Assembly (NCBI RefSeq): GCF_964204645.1
Contig: NC_134035.1
Coordinates: 4,712,501 to 4,776,500 of the forward strand
Direction: 5' to 3'
Source of the DNA: Tubulanus polymorphus
Taxonomy: Eukaryota > Nemertea > Palaeonemertea > Tubulaniformes > Tubulanidae
Length of the DNA: 64,000 nt
A model generated the notes under the pieces. It had not been told where the DNA came from and did not search any database. It saw only the letters and a program-made list of their open reading frames with translations. Below, piece after piece: positions 1 through 13,590 of this stretch; within the stretch, counting starts at the first letter, position 1; the number at the start of each line of letters is the position of its first letter. The position numbers were made by a program, and so were the translations under genes.

Positions 1-928
1 CCCCTCCCTCCTAAATAAAACGCACTTACTATAAACTGAAGGTGGGTTAACGTTACTGAACGAGATGAAACGACGATCCGGGTTTCGGTGTTCGATTTCG
101 AATTGAAAAAGCCGTTATATTACTTGATCCGGGTTAAACTAGTTCAACAATGAATACAAGCACAACTCATCGGGCTATACGGTGTCGTGTGTGCGTGTGC
201 ACGCTCCTAACTAATTCAGAATTTAAGCATGAAAACGTTTTTTGTGTTGCATCTGCCATTCGAGGGGGTCGTACGGATCAGGGAACCCAGAATACCGCTA
301 TATTTATTTCGCCCTTGATCAAAATCTCCTCGATTAAATTGCCATTCGTCACCAGCAAGGACAACTAGACACCGTAAATTCCCGACTTTTCCCTGATTTT
401 CATGAAAAGAGTCAGAATTCCCTTATTCCCGCTGATCTACAAAAACCCTGGCTAGTGTGACAACCTCAGTCTATGGAACTCACCCTTTGTAGATCAAAAG
501 CAAGTTTACTAAGATTCGAAGAGTGGCTGGGGAATCGCTAGTGGTCGTCGGACATGAATCATGAATCACCGGCGTCGTAGATTCTCCTATCATCGAATCG
601 TACGGTGATTCTCTCTCAAGCGCGGTTAGTGGTAGCTGATAGAATTAAGGAGTAAGTGTGTTACGAGCTACTGTTTGCATGATTAATATCATTTCATATG
701 ACATCATCGAACGCGATTTAACGAACGACGCGACTCAATTCGATCAACCGCGGCGGTCTCGGTCGCATTCGACGAGGCCGACTGTTCGACGTCCTTGCGA
801 CGTCGTTCGGAGTCCTTGCAAAACATTTCTGCCGGTCATGATTTGGGCAAAAATTCATGCCTAGCAAAGCTAGATTTGGCCTTTCTTTGGGGTAAGGCGG
901 TTTTAGGTCTCGTAGATGAAAATCGCCG

Positions 929-1007
929 GGGCCCAGTTCCACAATTATGTGAGTTAAGATTTGACTCAAGAGTTAACTCTAACTCACGACTGCGGAACTG
1001 GATCCAG
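929..1007. repeat. Short foldback element, CAGTTCCACA family
   Basis: The ends mirror each other: GGGCCCAGTTCCACA at the left and TGCGGAACTGGATCC at the right, with an internal mirrored AGTTA/TAACT core. A second copy lies at 31827-31927. Likely a small non-autonomous element. Confidence 0.6.
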
Positions 1008-1108
1008 GTTTCCATCTCGCGTGGGCCTGGAAAATCTCAAGATACGCCGCGTCCCGTCCATACACCGATCAAGCATCAGTTAATCGCTAGACACAGATTA
1101 TCCCTGGC

Positions 1109-1110
<2 letters not shown>

Positions 1111-1175
<65 letters not shown>
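1111..1175. repeat. (TA)n microsatellite
   Basis: About 65 bases of uninterrupted AT dinucleotide, followed by a short (CATA) run. Confidence 0.97.
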
Positions 1176-1179
<4 letters not shown>

Positions 1180-2349
1180 CATACATAATGCAGCACAACG
1201 AGTAAATTAATGTCATCTCATTGAAAGCCGCATCAAATCAAATCTACGCGATTCTGTGACCGACGCCGGCGCGCGCTAGTATTCACCAGGCCGCACGAAC
1301 CTAATTAAACCCGTAACATTCAAATTGCTATACTGAAGATCTAATAACGTTTTGAGACCGATGGACGTCCGCGTTGCGCGTTGATCACCGCGCACAGTTG
1401 TATACGAGCTCTACGATAGAATGTCATCGGTTCAACGCAGAGATTCCGATGATGACTCAAAACGCCGTATTGAAACGTATACGTCGAGCGAAATGTTTTT
1501 AAGTAGAAAACAGAAAATATGCACGAAAAATTGGACTTATACAACGAAACCTAGTAGAAATAATAAATTCAGTTCATTTACTATATATATACCATGGGGT
1601 GGGTTCAATACAACTCAAACATCACTGAAGGCCTAAAGCTAAAGAAATTGAATGCACAAAAATATGCAATTTGAACTGGACTTTCAAAATTTGTGAATAA
1701 TTCCCCATGTTACCTAGAATACGATACCACGAACCAGCTTACTTCTTCAGCCCTACCGAGGGGAAAATTTGATCGGTTTATTATGCCTACTTTTGTCGAG
1801 GGGACCAGCAGAGATAAATGAAGCCATTAGTTCATCAGTTCATCGACTATATTACCAAGCTTGTTCAGGTGTTTAATTCAACTATCATTCGGTCGGTCTT
1901 ATTCTAACCCCGGTGAAACAGGCTGTAGTACGGATGATACCGATGATGGAAAAACAGCCTCGGTGAAATAATACCTTACACCAAACGTGATTACGTTTCG
2001 TATATTGAATCGCCGTATTTCAATAAAGAGACGAAGCTATATTTATTCACATGTGTTTCGCGCGCTATTATTCTCGTATTATATTCGAGAATTACGAAGT
2101 TTTCACGTGAAATTCTCGGCGTTGTCTATTCATTGTTTATAAAGCGGAACAATGAATTCATCTCGACCGGAGATGAATAAATACTGAGTTTAGTGGTAGT
2201 AGAACGCCGGTGGCTATAGATGTTGCGGGTGAAGACAAAAGCGATGTTATACGGGAGAAGAGAGAAGAGACAAGGGAACAGAGAATAGAAGAAAATATCA
2301 GCGCCGGCGAAGAGAAATTCTAAAAGCTGGGCATCAGTCACAGAACATC

Positions 2350-2775
2350 ATGAGATTCTGCCGCGTTCCTCCATCGCAGGGTTATCGCGAGGCTTTCTGC
2401 CACTTTCTTCCCTCACAGGAGCGCCGTGAACCTCTGGCCGCGTTCCTCCCTCTCGTGAGAGATTTAAACCTGATGGCATCGTGAGACTCTGCCAATTTCC
2501 TCCCTCACAGGGTTATCGTGAGGCTTTCCGCCACATTCTTCCCGCACAGGAGCGCCGTGAACCTCTGGCCGCGTTCCTCCCTCTCGTGAGAGATTTAAAC
2601 CTGATGGCATCGTGGGTCTCGGTCATGTTCCATCCTCACCACGGGTTTGAACCTGATGCCATCGTGTGAGCCTCGGCCGCGTTCCTCCCCTGACTGGGAT
2701 TCAAACCCGATGGCAGCGTGAGACCGGCCGAATTCATCCCACTGGGGGTATTACGAGTCTCTGCCGCGGTACATT
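2350..2775. repeat. Tandem repeat, about 131-bp unit with degenerate about 60-bp subunits
   Basis: Units starting near 2350 and 2481 are nearly identical across the GTTATCG, CACAGGAGCGCCGTGAACC and GAGATTTAAACCTGATGGCA segments. Beyond 2610 the array decays into shorter copies sharing only AAACCTGATGGCATCGTG-like blocks. A relative in opposite orientation lies at about 48595-48690, so this is a dispersed family rather than a purely local array. Confidence 0.85.
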
Positions 2776-3639
2776 TGCCGCAGTCGCTCAACACGAACGA
2801 ACGCGTGAAACCCGAAATCACGAATTTTTAACGGGGCGAATGACAGTAACGACATCAGTTGAACGGCGCGTTGAAGAGTGGCGCAATGAGTCGTATTACA
2901 ACGATATATTCACAGTTAAACGATACCGATGATCATCGGATACTTAACACTTCATAGAAAACACTAAAAACCATCATCGATTATTCATATATACACTATA
3001 CATATATACACATTATATATAAAATCGTATCGCGTTGAAATTTGTCTCTGAAAACATAAAAACGAATCGTAACACGTGTCCTCGATGCCTCTTTCCCTTT
3101 ATTAATAGCTGCGTCGTAATTAATTATTCAATATCCGTAATTAGCTTAAACCGGGAGCTGATTGTTTCGTTATCTATGGATTCGATTCATAATTTGATAG
3201 CGGGCGATGCTTTACTATCGAAACTGAACGTACGTGGCAAGGGGAGGGGCCCGACGCTCGAAAAATGTACCCATAAATAACAATAGTAGATTTGAAATAT
3301 CGAAAGTATAGCGTTAATCGCGGTTGCGTCGGTTTTGTGTATTCGATAGGTACGCGTCAACTCGGCGGCGGCGTTTATCGATATCGGGGAGAATGTCCTC
3401 AAAACCGATGATATAGATTATCGGGTATAAAATGATCTATACCCAGGAAACTGGAGAGAGCAGGGGGAGAGAGAGTTGGTGCGGCGGTAGTAGTTGGTAG
3501 ACAATGACACTGATTCTATCGATGAAAAGTCCAATATAAACACGTTTGATGTATATAGCGTATAGAGCATGCATTATACTCTATATACATGCCTACCGAC
3601 ATCCTGCTTCATCGAAAAAGATAGAAAATAGGTCCCAAA

Positions 3640-4172
3640 TTAATCAGTTATCAAGGGGGGTAAGACCCTAAGAAACAGCTTTTACACTTCTGTTCAAATT
3701 AATCAGTTATCAAGGTGGGTGAGACCCTCAGTAACACCTTACATAGTTGTGTTTAAAATAGTAATCAAGGGGGCAAGACCCAAAGAAACACCTTTCTAAT
3801 TTCTGTTCAAATTAATCAGTTACCATTCTATTCTATTCTATTCTATATTCTGTTAATCAGTAATCAAGGGGGTAAGACCCTCAGTCACATCTTTCATATT
3901 TGCGTTGAAATTAATCAGTAATCAAGGAGGGTAGGACCTTGAATAACTTCTTTCACATTTCCCTTAAAACTAATCAGTTATCAACGGGTATAAGACCCTA
4001 AGTACCTTTCATATTTCTGTTATAATTAATCAGTAATCAAGGAGGATAAGAGACCCTGAATTTCTCTTAAAATGAATCAGTAATCAAGGAGGGTTTAAGA
4101 CCCTCGGTAACATCTTCTGTACAAATTAATCAGCAATCAATGGGGTTACACCCTCAATTACTCCTTTCGCAT
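3640..4172. repeat. Minisatellite cluster A, about 55-60 bp units
   Basis: About nine diverged units share ATTAATCAGTTATCAAGG, then GGTAAGACCCT, then a TTTCTGTT-like end. An ATTCT pentamer run (about 3825-3847) interrupts it. The reverse complement of the same unit builds clusters at about 18522-18846 and 25571-25875. Confidence 0.9.
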
Positions 4173-5328
4173 TTCTGCGCGACTGCCAGGGAAACTTTTT
4201 ACGAAATCTAAGGTGTATTTGTTTTCAGCCACAAGCAGCAGATCTGCACGATTTGAATGTGTAACCATACATGTTCCCCGGTATATATATACATACACGC
4301 GCGTCAACGAATACCTCATCATCTTAGTGTTCGTAATGCGCCAAATTTGTACAAAACGTATCTGCACAGCTGTGTAAATGTGCGAAGTTTTATGGAAATC
4401 AAGTGAATACAACATTGCACGGCCGCCGCGGCCGTACAAGAAGCGGCAGCTAATATGCGACTGGGCGAAAAACACTTGTGCACCATCATACACTATATAT
4501 ATATACGTACATAGTCAGCAGATATTACGTTTATACGTATATACGAAGTATTGAGATGAATTCGAATTTATGTCAAAAATGCCGACGCAGTAAGATTAAG
4601 AGTCATAGACGCTACCCGTAACCCGCGCGCGTTGCGTAGTCATTGTTCTTAATCAGTTAAATGACAAACCAATTAAAATTACCTCATCGACGCGTAATAC
4701 TCTAAGACTGTTGTCTATACGCGGAGATAGCGTGTAGTTTGCGCTGTAATTTCGTTTTGACAAATTTACAGTCATTAACCGAGATGCGCCGATGATGTAG
4801 CTACTGCTAGTGTAAGCTGCCGGAGCTAGGTAGCTAGCTAGCTGCCTGGCTGGTTAGTACACACACACCCGCATTTAAGGCAATAATGAATCTATCAGTT
4901 GCTACTAATTACAGGTAACAAGAATCTACAAACGTAAATGGCCGACTGTGAATAGCAAACACGGTCGTATTTTTTTTATTACTGTGCACGCGGTAGAGGG
5001 AGGGGGAGAGGGGGAGGAGAGGTAGGAGTGAGGGGATAGAGGCGATAGACGGTTAACGTAGAGGAGAGACGAGATGGAGGATTGGAAAGAGGAACAGGGA
5101 GACGATTGGAGAAAAGGGGGTGAAGGAGAGGGATAACGATGGCGTAGCGAGGTAGGTACTAAAGGGGGGGAATTGATGCGGAGAGGAAGGAACCGGGTAA
5201 AGTACGCGTATTTCATGCACATGCGACCGTTAGACAATGGCGCACTCAGACGACGAGAGAGAGAGAAAGAGAACGGTGGTTATTATTATGGAAATTAAGC
5301 AGTATTTTTCAGCGGTAATCAGTTAAAT

Positions 5329-5368
5329 GCAGCAGCAGCAGCAGCAGCAGCAGCGGCAGCGGCAGCAA
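5329..5368. repeat. CAG/CGG trinucleotide run
   Basis: About 40 bases of CAG repeats shading into CGGCAG. No coding context was found around it. Confidence 0.9.
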
Positions 5369-6176
5369 TATATGAGAGCTGAGCCGAGAGCTGGAGACTC
5401 ATAGCAGCAAAAACCAATATACGGTTTCCCCATAAATACGACAACAGAAGACAAGCGTATAGGCCTATTCAAAAAAGAAGGCTGAATAAACGTCAGCGTG
5501 TTTGGCTTCTTCAAATATTCAAAGTATGAATAAATACTTCTTTTTTTTCGAAATATTCCTATTCAAGGTTTGAATAGGCCTACATAATACTTCATGCTTT
5601 TTTTTTCTCGAAATATTCCCATCATTCGGCCGCATTTACGTAGAGATGCCTAAAACAAGCGTACTTTTACTTCAGAATCGTCATCGATCATATAAATCGG
5701 GACTCAACAATTACAAGACTCATGACAATGCGATGACTTACAAAACGATGAATTAAAACCAAGTCCAACCCTGGATAAACCGTAACAGTAGAATAACCGC
5801 ACTCTGACGCAGAGGTAAAAAGTTTAATTCTATTTATCAAAAATCAAAATCTTAATCTTTTAAATTTCGTATAGTGGATTTTTCACCTCCTCGCCGATCA
5901 GAAGAATAAAATAGTATTAGGTTCGACGGAATTACTCTGATTCAGATTTTCCGACTAAATGTAGTTTTTATGACAACTACTACGCGCGCACACACACACA
6001 CAACACGCGATAATAACAAAAACGCATCAACTACACCGCAGCATCTGCAGCATCGGCGGCTGCGTCGTTAGTACGAAGACACACCCATTCCTTAGGTGAT
6101 GATGGATGAAAATGACCTTTTCAAGAATACTTTATACACACTTTAAACAACATTGTTCTAGCAAAGAGCCGCACAC

Positions 6177-6178
<2 letters not shown>

Positions 6179-6221
<43 letters not shown>

Positions 6222-6234
6222 AATATATATATAC
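6179..6234. repeat. (AT)n microsatellite
   Basis: Nearly pure AT alternation with two interruptions. Confidence 0.9.
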
Positions 6235-8468
6235 ATGAGTCTTCTCTGTTTTCAAAAAAGGCTTTTTTCAAAACCAAACATTCGAAAACAAGACGACAAA
6301 CTTCTGAGAGAGAAAGAGAGAGTCGCGTTAAAAAGTAAAACGATGAAAAACCATAAAATCTCTTTCATTTTCACGACGTTTTTGTCGATCGAACCCCTTT
6401 TTTCCGGCAGTGGCGACGATCTCGATCGGAAATATTGTATTTTCTCAGATTGAAAAAAACCGATATCAACATTATTCAAAATCGTAAAATTTTCAGATCC
6501 CGCTATTCGAGTCAAGCCTTTTAGATCGCATAGAAATGAAGAAAATCGCAGACTTTTCAAATACAGATCCCGAGAAGCAAAATGTGTTTAGTTCAGTATT
6601 TACGATATCCGATTTTTTTCACCGGTATCAATCTATTAATATAATAAACGCAATTCATAATGATCGATAAAACTGAAAACCACTCGAAACCCGATAATAA
6701 ATCATTTCATTCATTAGAAATACGAATGTCGAACTTGTCTCGTTTTCAACGCGTGTTTAATCGACGATTACCATTTCATACGCTACATAGAATGCCCGTA
6801 AATGGATCGGCATTTTCTCTGATTTTTTGCCGTCAAAAAAAAGGCAACACCGGGGTCTTTTCTATCGGATTGTTTTAACACATATCAGTCCAAAAAGTAC
6901 ATGAGGTAAAAAAAAACGATCCAAAAAATGCCCATACCTGATGGAACGCGTTGACTTACTAGTCAGACTAGCTAGATAAGAACTAAACTGTTCCGTGGCA
7001 CGTGAAAGGAACCGAAAACTGCCCGTGACAGGGTACTACCTAAAGCTACCACAAGACCGGGGCAGGGAACCTCAAACTATCGTAAGACTGTGGCAGGGAA
7101 TGTGGATCTGCGTGGATCTACATGCATTTATGAGAACCGTTCGTAAGCGGAGGCTGCCGATTCCTGATTATTCCCCGCGAATAAACGGACAACCGATCCG
7201 CGGGATGCATTTACGAGACCAGTCGGCCACCACCGCGACGGACGCGGATTGTAATTTCATTAACTCTCGTTCGTCTAACTACATATGACAGGCTATAATC
7301 ATAGAGCCGTACACCAAACTACATAATCACGAGCTCTTAATAATACCTAACATCGCTCATTCACTCGACAATCCGGTCAATCTTACAAACGCTAAACGTA
7401 TTCTTCTAATTTTCGTAAAAAATCGGATGAAATAATCGCGACGTTCCTTAATTTGTTCATCATCGTTATTGACAAAAACGTTTCCACAAGCAGCGGTATA
7501 GCGAGGTAGTTAGATTTTATGGTCTGACTTATATAGAAACTTCATCTTCGATACAATAATCATTGGACACCCCCTCGAAATGATAACACAATTCTCAGAC
7601 ATGCTCAATTCGAACTAGACCAGGCTAGTGAATATAGTCAGTATAGGTAGACCTATTATCTTAAACTTAGTCCTCGCCGTCGAAACGACTGATAAGAAAA
7701 AACCGTACTAGTTTTTATGACACGACGAGCGACGAAACCTAAAAACGAATACAACCAACTAAGCGCTTTAAAACATTGATCCCTGAATTTTTCTGAATCA
7801 AATTTAAGAAATCGAACGCAAAGCATTTTTGTGAGGGAAATGTGACAGTTTTCCGATTATTTAAGTCAGCGACCCGGTCTTAATCAATGACAGGAATGGT
7901 TGAATTGTCGAAAAAATAATCTCAGATACCGAAAGTCAATAAAGAGTAAACATTTTATGAAATTTTTCTGAAAAATGAGCATTATTTTCTAATAAGGGGG
8001 CCTCACTAAATTCTTTCAAAAACCAAGCAATTCTAAGCGAGATTTAAAGGATTTTTTTCTCCTTCAATTATTTCAAAATAAGCTTCGATGCTCGCGGATA
8101 TTCCGCTACCCGCGGATATTCCACTTTCTGAATTTATTTACAGCGTAACAACCGAACAAAAAAACAACAACGAACTTTTGCGACAACCGCAAATGATGAA
8201 AGCTTGATTGAATTCATGCGCTGCAGCGCTGAAAAGAATAAATTCGTTCGTCTGGGTATCTTTTTTTGGCGGGGTTTTTTTACGGAAAGGTGACACGCGT
8301 TGGTAGCGGTATATAGGAACTGCCAAAAGGCGAGCCAGCAGCAGCGCGATATACGAATAGAACTATTAGTTAGGCGGCAAAGTAGATTGACGGTTCATGA
8401 TCAACACATTATGTCAGTATTTGATTGACTGAGTTATGGATCTCCGAGGGACCATTATAGTATTGATC

Positions 8469-8494
8469 CCTCTCTCTCTCTCTCTCTTTCTCTC
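8469..8494. repeat. (TC)n microsatellite
   Basis: About 26 bases of CT dinucleotide repeats. Confidence 0.9.
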
Positions 8495-9003
8495 ATACGG
8501 AAACCACGTGTATTTTGCGATACCGGCAACATCATCATCCGTAACAAGCGTTTCAAAAACAGTCGGTTTCTTACTCGCGATTTAGTCGAGAGGGAACTAT
8601 TTTATGAATTTCGCCAGGGGTGGGGGGCCGACCCCTGTATAATGACCTGATAATAAAAGCACCGAGCTCGTGCTGAAATTTTGGATTACGTCACGGAAAA
8701 ACCTCACCAAAACTTACAGCATTCGCAATGGCAAGGTTCCTGGACGCGATAGAGATTCAAAGATTGAATCTAGCAATAGAACTAACACACCGCCCAACTA
8801 GGTCCAGCGGGACAAATCTGCCCAAACTGAGTCCGGGATGTGGGGCTTTTTCACAACACCAGACCCACCCGCGATGAAAGTAGATAACCATAAAATGCGG
8901 ACGAACGGAGTGCGCGCCTCGTATTCGCGGACTCCGGGCGCGGGTACATTAAGATAAGGACACACATACACCTAGAAAAACGTGATCAGTAAAATGAGCT
9001 TAC

Positions 9004-10150
9004 CTGCTAAACGAAGAGCTGACATGCGCTGGAATTCGGGCTCTTGTAGCCACTTCCACATTCTACGGAATGTCTCGCGGCCCGATTTCAATTTGCTCCA
9101 CGGTTTCGGATTGCGCAGTAGATCACTTAACGTGCCCTGACTGCGGCACAGGACGCGCTGCGCGAACACCGCTTGCGGAATGCTATACCGTTTAAGCTCG
9201 CTGCTTATTTTCTGCGCCAACTCTTTCGTGTTTATCTCTTCGATTTCGTGTTTGGAGCCGCCCGCGCCGCCGGTCGGGTCGTTCGCCGACGTCGGCCGTT
9301 CGCGCAGTCCGCTCGAGCTCGGCGACGGAGAGCTAAGTCCGTTTAGCGTTTGGTGCATCATGTGATTCGGCGAGCCGAGCCGCGAGCCGGGGCCGCCTAA
9401 ACCGCGCGAGTACGCGTCGTACGTATTTGGACTGAGGTTCACCATCGGTTTGTGTTCGGGTTTCGGCGAGTGTATTCCGTTTTGACTGTAAGCCGGGTAC
9501 GAACCTAGACTTTGTTGTGCATAACCGTTACTGGACATCATCGACATGGCGGGCGCGGCGCCCGCGAGCGAATGCCCCATATTCATATTCATACCCATAC
9601 CGCTGATCTTATCGTACCTGTAAGCCGCGGCGTTCATGTCCATGACGTTTCCGACGTGTCCTAAAGTGTTATTTTGCATCAGAGTGAAGCCGCCGCTCAC
9701 GCTCGGGCTCGGGCCGTGGCTGAACTTATCCGAAACGGTCGAAATCGGCGGCAGAGGCTGCAACGGGGTCAACGTCGCGTAACTATGGTTCGTCGCGTTA
9801 TACCCGGGGCTCATCCTACCGTTAAGCGTTTGGTACGTCGGCTCCGGTACGATTTGGTGCGCGCGAAAATCGCTGGCGTCGATCATATTCGCCACGGCGC
9901 TTACTTCGACAGTAGCGGCGGGGACAACGGTCGTCGATGTAGTTCCAGATCTCGGAGATGAAAGATCGTGTTGTTGTTCGTGTTGTTGTTGTTGGTTGAT
10001 GATATCGGATGCTGCTGCTACTGCTGCTGTAGAGGGACTGCTGCTCCCTGCTGACGAATCGGTCGTGTCACCTCCTACACCGCTACCAGTACTACTGATG
10101 ATGACGATTTGTTGATCGTTGTGAAGCTCTCCCATATTTTCCATCGTCAT
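9004..10150 (-). CDS. onecut: Onecut/HNF6-type transcription factor, first coding exon with CUT domain (partial gene)
   Basis: Nuclear DNA-binding transcription factor of the Onecut (HNF6) class, which pairs one CUT domain with a divergent homeodomain. The exon starts with ATG at 10150 and codes 382 residues plus one base, ending at a consensus donor (GCAG|GTAAGC, last exon base 9004). The first 300 residues are low complexity: Ser/Thr/Ala runs, a Gln/His stretch near residues 50-60, and Met/Asn/Gly-rich segments. The CUT domain fills residues about 306-382, with the recognisable blocks ELAQKISSELKRYSIPQAVF, RSQGTLSDLLRNPKPWSKLK and RRMWKWLQEPEFQRMSALRL. The homeodomain should lie on the next exon, as in other onecut genes, but no homeodomain-coding exon was found between 1 and 8970, so the rest of the gene probably lies beyond the left edge. 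Family assignment is firm; vertebrate paralogue naming does not apply. Confidence 0.93.
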
Positions 10151-13100
10151 ATTCTATAAACTAACGATCAAACGGCGCGTACACGGTTCCACTGATGATT
10201 ATTCGAACGTCTAGTTTGCCGCGGATTGGTTGGCTGCGCCCGAAATGGGGTGTTCTAGCGCTGTTCCGTCGCTGAAATCGATCACGATGAAGACAATGTA
10301 CACAACGCGACGAAATCCTCCATGTTTGACCTGACAGGCGCATGCGCACAAGCGTCTAGAGCGGCGTCGCGACGCGATCGCGCGTGCGCCGAACTCTAGA
10401 GCCATGCAACGAGCCTCCACCGTGAGACGTCAATCATTTGGCATTTTATGCAAATTAGGCGAATTTATTATCGGGCGATTTGTCGGCGAGGATTCGAATG
10501 TCAGAAACGCGGTGGCGATCGCGCCGTCGACATCTCTTCCGTGCAGAAATTAACCGTCAAACAAACCATTCGGCGATTTGTAATGAAAAAAGAAAAAATC
10601 CGAATCCGCGATTTAACTATTTAATTACTGTTGTTTATTTATCTTTCTCTGTGACAGCTGATGTTCGGGGTCCGTTTCAGCATCAAACGCGGATGGCCAC
10701 GTTAGATAATTAATTGCGGGTTTGGATTTTTCTTTAATTAATCGAATTAATTAATTAACTACTGTTAATTTTTCTGCCCGCTGGCAGTTTTCGGGTCACA
10801 GTTTCTTCGGAAGAGACAGAACAACACAGTAAAATAAACAGTAATTGATTATCAATTAGATACGAGTTTGGATTTTTCTGGCGAACGTTTTTTAACAGCA
10901 AAACAGTGATGTTCGAGTTTTAATGGGATCTAGAATTTAAAGTGTCATCACACGCGTGTGAATATTAGGTCAGCTGCGATGGCATCCATCCAAAAGTGCT
11001 GTTTATTCAAATTTTGACTGTATCTTCTATCAGGAGAACACGCTTATTTGGACACGATCTACGCATTTTGCGGTATCCGGTAACGACCGTTTTAATTCTC
11101 GTTGCAAAGCTGCAATTTTGCTACTACCAAATTTTGTGGATTTTTAAGTAAGTAATAACTATTCAATCGATGTTATGTTTAGATTATGTGGCAAATATAA
11201 CTAGATTTAGATTCATTTCGAAAAAAACCGTATTGCGCTTGGTTTATCATTAGCGGGTTTTGTTTTAGAAAACACGTCGTTGATTAGACGTATAACGGAA
11301 TGATGAAAGTTTTCGTTTTTCTGCCTGTGGACTGTGGTATTTACATCGACGACGATACACTGCCTGACCGTCCCGTCTCCATGACGCTCTGGGGAACTTA
11401 TCGCATGGGCGGAGCATAGAAGCCGTCGTGCACCGATTACAGATATCCAACCATAATAGCGCTCATTGCTGTTTTACGGAGAACAAAAACAGAAGCGCGT
11501 GGTTTTCGCTTTGCCGCGGTCGTTAATTACACATTTTGACAACACTTTCGACCATATTTTGGTCATCAGAGCATAACGGCGTCTCCCACTTATTTAACCC
11601 ATACAATTAAACTATTGATTAATGATTAATAGTTAAATTGTACAGAAATAAATCGTCAACAATTGAATTGCGATCGAAACACAGAATCGAAAGGTTCGTC
11701 ATTTTTCGAGTGAACAGGGATGCGGGTTCTCGAGCACATTCATATATAAGAGCCCGCGTCTTCGGTTTTTCAAAACACAATCCACGCTTTCGAAGGTTTT
11801 TGAAATAAGAACACGCGTTATCTAACAAAATTCAAGTGCCCGTATAGCACATCTGACGCGCGTCCAGAAATATGAGGTATTTTCGTTTGAAAAAATACAA
11901 CAAAACATCAAAGAAAGAATAACGGGCGAAATAGCTAGTTTAAATTTCGCCAGTCGAACAATTGGTTTAAATGATGATGCAAATCATACTATTAGAAAAG
12001 CGCGCAAAATAATCTGCTTTGTATCTAAATTATTCAAAATTATATTCAGTGTTTGACAAAGCCAAATTCATAAATTTTTACGAGTAACATTAGCCATTTC
12101 TTGCGTTTCAAATCATAAATTTGAAATAGTTTTAAAATTCGCCGAAACATCACAAAATGCTCCATCTGTTTCGATCCTTATGGTCGGCAAAATGATTGTT
12201 AATTAATATTTTATATAAATAAAAGCGACACATTGTTTCCCGGTATTTGCCGTTCGGTCATCGGATATTTATTCAGAGGGCGAGAGGATTCACGCGCAAT
12301 CAACACAAGACACAAAGATACAAATCACCACATGGAGATGATTTAGCCCGGAACGAATCGGCACAGATCAGACCCGAGTCGGATTTTGGCCCGTTAAATC
12401 CACAAGACACTAAATAGTCGGTTGTATGAGTTAAAATAATTAAAAATTCATAGAAGAACAAACAGTTTCATTTTTTTCATATATTGAATTTAATACGCTC
12501 AACGTTTTTGGGTTATGCCTCAGTCCGTAAGGATTTTAAGTACATTAATGAGTGATTTGAATTGAACAATACCCCTTCTCGAGAAGACAAGTCACAAATG
12601 CTGCAAAACTACAGTGCGTATCGAAACCAGGAACAGTTAATCGCCAAGAATTTTAAGAGTTTATTCGTAAACGACATAAAATGAGCCGTTTTATCAATTT
12701 CAATGACAGATCGACCGAATTTACAAAACCGGAATCCGGCACGTTGCGAATTTATGGAAAATGTGTGAATAAAATCGGCGAAATTGAATAAGATGGGATA
12801 AAGTCTATTGTATTACGAGGGTAAATCATATTTTCGACCTCTTTGGTTGCGTTTAATTCTTTCCTAAAAAGCCGCGCAAACAAGAAGCTTCAAAACGTAA
12901 GTTTTCCGGATTAAAAGGTGAGTTAATGAAGAAATGATGAAAAAAATACTAGATATCTCTAGAATTGATTAAAACGACATGTTTTCCATGAAATTAATGA
13001 CATTTTGTGACCTCAAAATGGGATCATCGCGCTTTGGATGTATGATAATTTATTGCGAATATATTTGAAATATCGTTGACACAATGGACCAGGTAGATGG

Positions 13101-13590
13101 TGTTACATGATGCTGGAAGATGGCACCACGTCGCAACGATTCGTTCTCAGCGCGATCGAAGATTTCTGCCGATATTTCGAGGTTCGTCTCCGAAAAAATG
13201 GCACAATAGACAACAGAGTCTTTCAAAATAAGAAAAACAATGTGGTTCAAGCAGTGAAGAATTTGTTATTTGTTATTTTATCGGGAATGACCGTATCACC
13301 CGTATCGGCGCGCGAGAACGCCGCCTGGACAGACAACACCGTTCGTTGCTGCCATCTAACGTACTTTCTAAGCGTTAACACGAATGTTCAGCTTTAAGAA
13401 ATTTGCATTCCAACAAAACGCATTTTCAAATCATACATACACGCAAAGATACAAATTAAGGTTAATTTCCTCAAATATAATTGAAAAAATAAATACTAGT
13501 GAACAAAGTATTGCATGAGCTTCGGTTATTATTAATTCAAAGAAATAAATAAGAATGGAGCATGAAGTGACCTTACAGCTTCAATCCAAT
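10151..13590. other. Intergenic between divergent Onecut and WDR4
   Basis: This is the 5' side of both genes: Onecut reads left and WDR4 reads right. Apart from the GC-rich promoter-like patch near 10330-10410 it is AT-rich, with no recognisable exon or clear repeat. A 96-codon open frame at 13107-13397 shows no domain or splice support and was not called. Confidence 0.55.
10338..10347. promoter_or_regulatory. NRF1-like palindrome upstream of Onecut
   Basis: The perfect palindrome GCGCATGCGC matches the NRF1 core. It sits about 190 bp upstream of the Onecut ATG in a locally GC- and CpG-rich stretch (about 10330-10410) that contrasts with the AT-rich surroundings. This suggests a promoter region. 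Position and motif are seen; binding is inferred. Confidence 0.4.

Larger units (their letters stand above)
1..8970. other. No gene recognised; possible large Onecut intron
   Basis: Both strands were read and no conserved protein exon was found. Open frames here are short, lack family similarity and often overlap repeats. The stretch holds a long TA microsatellite, a roughly 130-bp tandem repeat (about 2350-2775), a minisatellite cluster (about 3640-4172), purine-rich low-complexity DNA (about 4995-5260), a CAG run and an AT run. If the homeodomain exon lies beyond base 1, the whole stretch would be intronic. Confidence 0.6.

Noticed and set aside
9180-9961. Plus-strand frames opposite the Onecut exon
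   Set aside because: Antisense shadows of a GC-rich coding exon.
13107-13397. 96-codon open frame upstream of WDR4
   Set aside because: No domain, repeat or splice support; composition like non-coding neighbours.
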